DNA of 64,000 nt. Origin: Daedaleopsis sinensis. Taxonomy: Eukaryota > Basidiomycota > Agaricomycetes > Polyporales > Polyporaceae. Of this stretch, positions 57,716 to 64,000 are shown one piece after another; the stretch's first letter is position 1; each line of letters starts with the position of its first letter. The DNA lies in contig CM066302.1 in assembly GCA_033807695.1 (NCBI GenBank), positions 868,001 to 932,000 of the forward strand. Reading direction: 5' to 3'. The translations under genes were made by a program, and so were the position numbers. The notes beneath the pieces were generated by a model. That model worked only from the letters and a program-made list of their open reading frames with translations. It was not told the DNA's origin and made no database searches.

Positions 57716-59340
57716 CCATAGCTATAACCACCCCCATCCTCTTCCGCCTTCTTGCATGTGTAGACTAGTCTATGCCTCGTTAGTGGTTCCCCTTGTCAAG
57801 GTGCAAGCTGGTGGCTTTCACCCTCACGTACACACACGCAGTAACGTATCCTCCCCCCTCCCAAGCCGGCTCTGCCCATAATGTCCATCCTTCACTCCTT
57901 GTGCTGCTGCACACTCTCGTCCATACATACCCCCTCTCTCCTCGTGCATGGCTCTCGCATCATACCATTCCTACATCGCTCACCAGGCCCGGGCGTGTGA
58001 TTTGTGTGTTATTTTATACCTGTGTTTTAGCATCATTGCTCCACGTCTCATCAGTCCTCCCTCATCGATCATCTTCCCGTCGTGCGCGCCGCAAGCAACT
58101 TCGCGTGCCAAGGTGCGGCAACTTCAGTTCAAACGTTGTGAGGGTCCGTCGCGCGCAACACGGCTGACCTGTCCCACTCAACAGCGACCGTGTGCCAGTG
58201 GTGCCGATACCCGTGCCAACGGCAGCTTCGCGAATAGTTCAAGCAGAACCCCGGAACGTCTGCGCGTCGCTCGGCTTTCCTCTGCCTGCCCTAACGCTCG
58301 CTCGATCTTCCGGCAGGCTAAGGCAGCCTGAGCCTGCGAGCGTCCGCCCGTCCTCGAGGCTCCTCGCGGCCACACACGAGCCTAAGTAAGTCGCTGGGGC
58401 GCTGTCCGGCTCACCGCGAAAACCGTTGGGGCACCCCGTTATCTGGCGCGTTCTGATGTTTACGTGCGGCTCGGAGGAATGCGTCCACCACGTTATGATC
58501 ATGATGTGGCGGACGCGGCTCCTGTGCACTGTGCTCCAAGGCTCGTGTGGCAGGCGGGAGCAGACTGAGTCTTGACTCTTGAGCTTGAGAAAGTTTTAAG
58601 TGGGGGACGACTGCGCAGGCGACGTAAGTACATAAAGCATACTACATCGCGTCGCGGCTCGTACACGGCGGAGGTTCTCTATCTCGCTTCTGCCTTCTGC
58701 ACTGTGCCGGCTCACGCGCATTGCGCAATGGTTAACGGTCAATTAATTAGTTGGTTGGCCGATCGCCTCCGAGGCTCCGCTGCGCGTGCATCTGTCTCAT
58801 ACGCGGAAACGGGGTGCACTAAGTACAAGAACTCGAGAAGGGACGGAAGGTGCCCTTGATACGGCCGAAGGCAAGAAGTGCACGTTCCTGCAGCGTGCAG
58901 TCGTTCGCGACGCAGTGGGGCTTCTGACGGTATTCCCCTGCGTTCTGACGAGCCCAAAACTGCCGGTGCCTGCACATCGCCCGCAAGTCGACGTTCGTGG
59001 CTCGTGCACAGATTACTGCGCGGACTGTCATTCGCGATGAGCGTGCGCGGAGAAAGCTCGTGCCGGAAACATAAGCATGAGAACACTCGGACGACATGAT
59101 GATGGAGCTTTTGAAGCTGCGCCATATGCATGCGCGCGCGAGGACGATCACCCCAGTGCGATCGTGCTGTGTTATCTGCACGAAATCCGGGGCGTAAATT
59201 GGTAGTCTATCGATCAGGGCGCCACCGATGACCAACCGCGGGGTGTGGACTAGTACGGACTACAATTATGCTTGCGCGCCCTCACACACTGTCTGTGCGC
59301 GTCGTATGCGTGCGCGACGCGTAGGACGCGCGGGGCGTCG
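57716..59340. other. Gene-free region between BEM2 and INO1
   Basis: About 1.6 kb with no supported gene. The first part is the 3' flank of the RhoGAP gene; the rest is GC-rich, with only short overlapping frames on both strands. It may serve as a long upstream control region for INO1. Confidence 0.5.
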
Positions 59341-59374
59341 GGGGGCGGGGGCGGGGGCGGGGGCGGGGGCGGGG
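59341..59374 (+). repeat. G-tract repeat (GGGGGC)n, G-quadruplex-capable
   Basis: Five or more runs of at least four G separated by single C on the plus strand, about 130-160 bases upstream of the INO1 TATA box. Confidence 0.85.
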
Positions 59375-59500
59375 AGCGCTGGGGAGCGTCGCAAAATGAA
59401 ACGGATCGGGAGAGGCGGGGCGCGCGCCGGGAAAATGGCCTCGGAAAATGATGCGACGCCGCGTAAATCTTTTGCCCACGCACCCCTTGCGGCCAGGACG

Positions 59501-59507
59501 TATATAA
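59501..59507 (+). promoter_or_regulatory. TATA box of INO1
   Basis: tatataa followed by gctctgcg, about 210 bases before the ATG. A pyrimidine-rich stretch (cttcctgttcccccatcttcac, about 59517-59538) follows at the distance expected for transcription start. Confidence 0.7.
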
Positions 59508-59715
59508 GCTCTGCGTCTTCCTGTTCCCCCATCTTCACCCCCCTCATCTGATTATCTCTCTGCTTGTGCACGCACACCGTAACTTACGCTCACGCGTCGT
59601 TGCATGTTCTCCAACCAGCTTGGAAGTACCCACAATCCGCACAGAGGTAGCAAACACACCTGCGGAGACAGTTTATATCACCATTAACTCCTCCCCACCC
59701 GCCTAACTCGTCAAT

Positions 59716-61493
59716 ATGTCTTCTACCACCGGTGCGAACACCCCCGAGTCCCAGCTCGAGTCCGTTCTCCCCGTCCACCCCACCGCCGTTCGTCGGGCGA
59801 GCCCCATCGTCGTCCAGTCCGAGCTCACCGCCTACACGAACGACTTCATCACCTCCAAGTTCACCAACCGCGGCGCGGATGTCACCGTCGTCGAGGGCCA
59901 ATACATCGTCACCCCCACTGCCAAGCCATTCGAGTTCCAGACGGCCAGGAAGGTCGCAAAGACTGGGTGCGTTATCTATCACGTGATCGTCGCGCCAGTA
60001 TTCCATGCTAACGTTCTTCTTCCCGTAGACTCATGATGGTCGGCTGGGGAGGTAACAATGGCTCCACGCTCTCTGCGACGATCCTCGCCAACCGCCACAA
60101 CATCATCTGGCACACCAAGTCTGGTGTCCAGCAGCCCAACTACATCGGTTCCCTCCTCCGCGCGTCCACCGTCCGCCTCGGTGCTGACCCCGCCACCGGC
60201 AAGGATGTGCACGTCCCCATCTCCGACGTCATGCCCATGGTCCACCCCAACGACCTTGTTCTCGGTGGTTGGGACATCTCTGGCGCGCGCATGGACGAGG
60301 CCATGAAGCGTGCCCAGGTCCTCGACTGGGACCTCCAGCGCCAGGTGATGCCGCACATGGCTGAGCTCGGCGCCCCCCTCCCGTCCATCTACTACCCCGA
60401 CTTCATCGCCGCGAACCAGGAGGCCCGCGCCGACAACGTCATCCCCGGCACTGACAAGCAGGCCCACCTCGAGCACATTCGTGCCGACATCCGCCGCTTC
60501 AAGGAGCAGAATGGGCTTGACCGCGTCATCGTCTTCTGGACCGCGAACACGGAGCGCTACAGCGACATCATCCCTGGCGTGAACGACACCGCGGACAACC
60601 TGCTCGCGGCCATCAAGGCGTCGCACTCCGAGGTCTCGCCTTCTACCCTGTTCGCGGTCGCCGCGATCCTCGAGGGCGAGCCGTTCGTCAACGGCGCGCC
60701 GCAGAACACGTTCGTCCCCGGGTGCCTCGAGCTCGCCGAGCGTCACAACTCCTTCATCGGCGGCGACGACCTCAAGTCTGGCCAGACGAAGCTCAAGTCG
60801 GTGTTCGCGGAGTTCCTCGTGAACGCGGGCATCAAGCCGCTCTCGATCGCGTCCTACAACCACCTCGGGAACAACGACGGGCACAACCTGTCGGCGGAGC
60901 CCCAGTTCAAGTCGAAGGAGATCTCGAAGAGCTCGGTCGTGGACGACATGGTCAGCGCGAACGCGCTCCTGTTCAAGCCCCCGCAGCCGGGCGCGCCCGC
61001 CGGGAGCAAGGACGCCAAGGGCGAGCACCCGGACCACATCGTCGTGATCAAGTACGTGCCCGCCGTGGGCGACTCGAAGCGTGCGATCGACGAGTACTAC
61101 TCGGAGATCTTCTGCGGCGGACGTTCGACCATCAACATCTTCAACGAGTGCGAGGTGCGTTCCGTCCTCCTTTCTTCTCACTGCCTACACCCCGCTGACG
61201 CGTCTGCTCGTTAGGACTCGCTGCTCGCTACGCCGCTCATCCTCGACCTCGCGATCCTCACGGAGCTGCTCACGCGCGTCAAGTACCGCGACGCGAGCGC
61301 GGGCAAGGAGTTCAAGCCGCTCTACCCCGTGCTCTCGCTGCTGTCGTACATGCTCAAGGCGCCGCTCGTCAAGCCCGGCACGGACGTCGTCAACTCGCTC
61401 AACCGCCAGCGCAACGCGCTCGAGACCTTCCTCAAGGCGTGCGTCGGTCTTGAAGGGAGCTCCGACCTGCTCCTCGAGACCCGCATCTGGTGA
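59716..61493 (+). CDS. INO1: Inositol-3-phosphate synthase
   Basis: Converts glucose 6-phosphate to 1D-myo-inositol 3-phosphate, the NAD-dependent first step of inositol and phosphatidylinositol synthesis in the cytosol. Exons 59716-59966, 60029-61154 and 61215-61493 give 551 residues, near the usual 510-550. Hallmarks: NAD loop [87 protein letters not shown] and [19 protein letters not shown]. The codon bias is very strong (almost every third base C or G), consistent with high expression. A TATA box lies at 59501 and a G-tract repeat lies upstream. No clear yeast-type UAS-INO (CATGTGAAAT) was seen. Confidence 0.97.
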
Positions 61494-62299
61494 GCGTCGC
61501 GGGGCCTTGCGGGAGGCGAAGTCGACGTGGAGGACGTAGGTGAATAGATGTCCGTATCGTAGAATCGGTCGCGGTTCGCAACTACCGCGACGTGTGCGCG
61601 CGTCACTCAACTGGCGCGTTCGTTCCCAAGTCGTCTGAATATGATCATATCGTGTGTCCCTTTGCATCTGTGCGTGCGTGCCCCAGTCTCGACCAACGCC
61701 GGGGCTCCTTAGCATCGAAGTCCAGTGCGGGCCCAACCTCACGATGACCGGGGTTTTACATAGTCTTACGTTGCAAGTGCTGTAAGTTTGTAACTCAGTA
61801 CTCAGTACTCGGTATTCTACCGAAGTCGCGCGGCGGCGCATCGGTCCCAACATCATCCATCTGCCGCCGCCGCCGTGTTCGCCATGCATCCATATCCGAC
61901 CCAGCTTCGGACGACGATCCACCGCGCCGCGTGCCCTGCCCGCAGCCTGCCTCGAGTCACCAGGCTCCAAGTAGTCAATTCACTAGTCAATATCATTCAA
62001 TTGTGAGATAACGCGGGCGCTCCGCCGCCCCGCCGCCCCACCAGTTCAGAGTGCGAAACGGGCCTCCGCGAGCCGTGCGCTCGGCGCGGTGCCTTTGTTC
62101 GCGCGGGAACCGATCTGAGTTTACGGTTTCAAGGGGCGCGACGGACGGAGGGCGTGCGTATTCCGAAAATCGAAGCCGCAGCATGGCTTCTTCGAGCACT
62201 CCCACTGCCGTCCGCAGGGTCAAGTTGGCCTCGAGTTCGGCGGAGTCTTCTCCAGCCTTCTCCGCCGCCCCTGCCTGGCTCTCGGTCTGACTCTCACTC
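61494..62299. other. Intergenic
   Basis: About 800 bases after INO1. A 112-codon minus-strand frame with an ATG at 62331 (MLGQENTARRVSESQTESQA) ends at 61993, but it has no known family and no supporting splice or promoter signal. Confidence 0.4.
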
Positions 62300-62640
62300 A
62301 CTCTTCTGGCAGTGTTCTCTTGCCCCAGCATAGCGGGACATCACAGAGTGCATCATTTTCTGTGAGAGTGGAGGCTACTAAGGATGAGGACTTCATGTCC
62401 AGACTACCACCTGCATCATGAAGTACCTCTTCGCTTCTGCTTCTGCAGAACCAAAGAAATCCTTCATAATCGAGGTGAGAATGCTTCAAGGTAGCCAGAA
62501 GGGCAGGGAAGCAGGGGAGGGAGAGGCAGGAGCTGGCACCAGCTCCAGGGACACCTCCAGCCTCATGGCCCCTCTGTGCTCACCCTGGGACCTTTTATAT
62601 CTCTTTCTGGGCTGGGATTCGCACCAGAGGGTCCAGAGGC
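62300..62640. other. CpG-poor segment of unusual composition
   Basis: About 340 bases holding only some five CpG dinucleotides, whereas nearby sequence has many. It is rich in cagg/ccag/tgg words. No gene was supported. See findings. Confidence 0.6.
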
Positions 62641-63031
62641 GACCCTAACAACTGCATGCTTCGATGTTACACCATCCGCTGCCTCCCGGAAGCAGAGGGA
62701 ACAGCCGGTGCTGCAGCTGGAGCCCTGTGATCACCTTAGTCAGGCATGCTCATTTCGCATTTTGGCAGGCCTGCTGCCCATGCAGAAATACGGTTTGATC
62801 GGCCAATTCTGCCGCCTAGCTTCGTGTTCTATGGTAGATTATCATCTATCACACACATCAGACCATTTGCCAGAAGGGAGGTGCCCAGCGGACCCTGGAA
62901 TGACGTCTTCAGGCTCTGGAAATCCATTTAAATTGCGTGTTTTTGTACCCTGCGCCCCTCAGCCCCCCCTCCCTGCCTAACAGCCATCTCTAAAAACACA
63001 ATTCTCCCCCCTAAAGATACCCCCCATAATT
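62641..63031. promoter_or_regulatory. Upstream region of the small helical-protein gene
   Basis: Moderate CpG content, an AT-rich patch at 62930-62945 and a C-rich leader right before the ATG at 63032. No clear TATA box. Confidence 0.4.
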
Positions 63032-63627
63032 ATGACTGCCAACAAGAAGAACAGCCTCCCCCCTGGGGCCAAGAACCTGCGCCGCGGTGAGTCACTACTA
63101 CACCTTCCTTTTCGGGAAGCTGTATCAGCACTGCCACCAAGCCCCGCGCGCGTGGATAGGTATGGATGAACTCCGCTGACTCGCGCCTTCCTCTCGCGCG
63201 TCGACAGCACTGTACCGCGACGGCTGGCTGCCGACCGTCGAACAAAAGGAGGCACTGTACAGCGCAATTCTGGAGGAGCACCCGTGGTACACGCGCAAGG
63301 CCCACTCAAACTGGTGCAAACACCAAGATCGTCTCATCGTCCGCCGCTTGCAGCTCGCGCAACAGCAGGCGCAGCTCGCGCAGCACGTCCGCGGTACGAA
63401 CCAGCTCTTCTTCCCCCGCGCGTGCTCGTACTGATATTTACACTGATGCTTATTGTGTGCCCACTCGCGCGCGCTCGCGATGGTATGCAGCGGTCGTGCA
63501 GCACAGGATGCTGCTCCTCCCGGACCCCTCACTTTCGACGATGCGCGCGTGGGCGCACGAGCTGGGCGTCCCGCTGTGGACCGTCGCCGCGATCGCGGCG
63601 ATGGTGCAGGAGCAGATGCACCCTTGA
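63032..63627 (+). CDS. Small helical protein, possibly a divergent DNA-binding fold
   Basis: Exons 63032-63086, 63208-63393 and 63491-63627 give 125 residues with all joins in frame. The sequence LRRALYRDGWLPTVEQKEAL then YSAILEEHPWYTRKAHSNWC and KHQDRLIVRRLQLAQQQAQL reads as three helices with a W..C/N..R-like basic third helix, then a Gln/Ala coiled stretch. The C-terminal exon (AWAHELGVPLWTVAAIAAMV) looks like a second helical unit. It recalls homeodomain/Myb-type folds, but key residues do not match and the family is not firmly recognised. The gene model is good; the function is open. Confidence 0.65.
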
Positions 63628-64000
63628 AGCTTAAAGCCTCGAGGTGAGTCGCAGTGCGGTTTTTGGCGCGATGCTTGAATATGGATATGGATGCACACTG
63701 ACACTGACATGTATGCATGTAGACAACAGTCAGACAGACGTCGAAGGCCGCGAAAGGCCTGCCAAAATCTCGCGCGCGCGCGCACGCAAGTGCAGACTCA
63801 GACTGAGGGGTGTGTGATATGCAATGTTTTCTTGTTGCGCGAGACGGCGCCGTAGTGGACCGTAAACTTGTAGCAGGGGCTGTCTATAGAATCTTGCGAT
63901 CTAATAGCATATTAGTGGGCGTATGGTAACAGTACTACGGACAAGCGTGCGTATTCCATGCAGCTCTACCTGCGTGGGTGTGTGAGTGGGGGTAGTTTAC
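63628..64000. other. 3' flank to window end
   Basis: About 370 bases with (GC)n at about 63772-63784 and no supported gene. Confidence 0.5.

Noticed and set aside
62000..62025. Stretch resembling the bacterial lac operator (caattgtgagataac), possible vector contamination
   Set aside because: Lacks the central CGG and the symmetric half of the operator; no other vector sequence nearby.
61993..62331. 112-codon minus-strand frame with an ATG
   Set aside because: No known domain, mirror frame open as well, no splice or promoter support; reported only as part of the intergenic region.

Overview
This is eukaryotic nuclear DNA from a filamentous fungus, almost certainly an Agaricomycete and probably a polypore-type mushroom (the order is inferred). 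The evidence is: GC-rich exons with strong third-position C/G; introns mostly 45-65 bases long with gtNNgt..ag ends and ctaac/ctgac branch sites; genes packed on both strands with bidirectional promoters; and families typical of fungi (TOS1-like wall protein, BEM2-like RhoGAP, vacuolar PFF1-type protease, basidiomycete F-box proteins). There are no operons. No rRNA, tRNA, CRISPR array, intact transposon or virus was found. Most genes are split by introns, so the spans given run from start codon to stop codon across introns.

Layout. 1-4.7 kb: a secreted or GPI-anchored serine carboxypeptidase lies between two diverged copies of a small minus-strand gene. One copy is cut by the window edge; the other ends in a CstF-64 C-terminal-like domain. 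5-12 kb: a membrane protein, an NmrA/quinone-oxidoreductase-like enzyme, and a divergent pair of a soluble twin-ATPase ABC protein and an ER-type SDR-like protein. 12-17.4 kb: a TOS1-like wall protein, an F-box/LRR-type protein and a tiny three-exon mitochondrial twin-CX9C protein (CMC4). 17.6-23 kb: two head-to-head paralogues of an uncharacterised Ser-rich family. 23.6-33 kb, all on the minus strand: a single-pass membrane protein, the vacuolar M28 protease and a C2H2 zinc-finger protein. 33-37.3 kb: queuosine salvage protein and CCT8 chaperonin subunit, diverging from a short shared promoter. 38-46.4 kb: two members of a single-pass membrane family surround a multi-pass membrane protein and a pRiA4b ORF3-like protein. 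46.8-57.7 kb: an F-box protein and a very large BEM2-type RasGEF-like/PH/RhoGAP protein whose first intron carries a foldback element. 57.7-64 kb: a 2-kb gene-free region with a G-rich repeat and TATA box leading into inositol-3-phosphate synthase, then a CpG-poor segment and a small helical protein.

Most genes are housekeeping or cell-surface genes with no single shared pathway. The points most worth a second look are the duplicated small gene with the CstF-like tail, the head-to-head paralogue pair, the foldback element in the BEM2 intron, the two GC-AG introns that restore reading frames, and the CpG-poor block near the right end. I did not find a convincing new multi-gene system.
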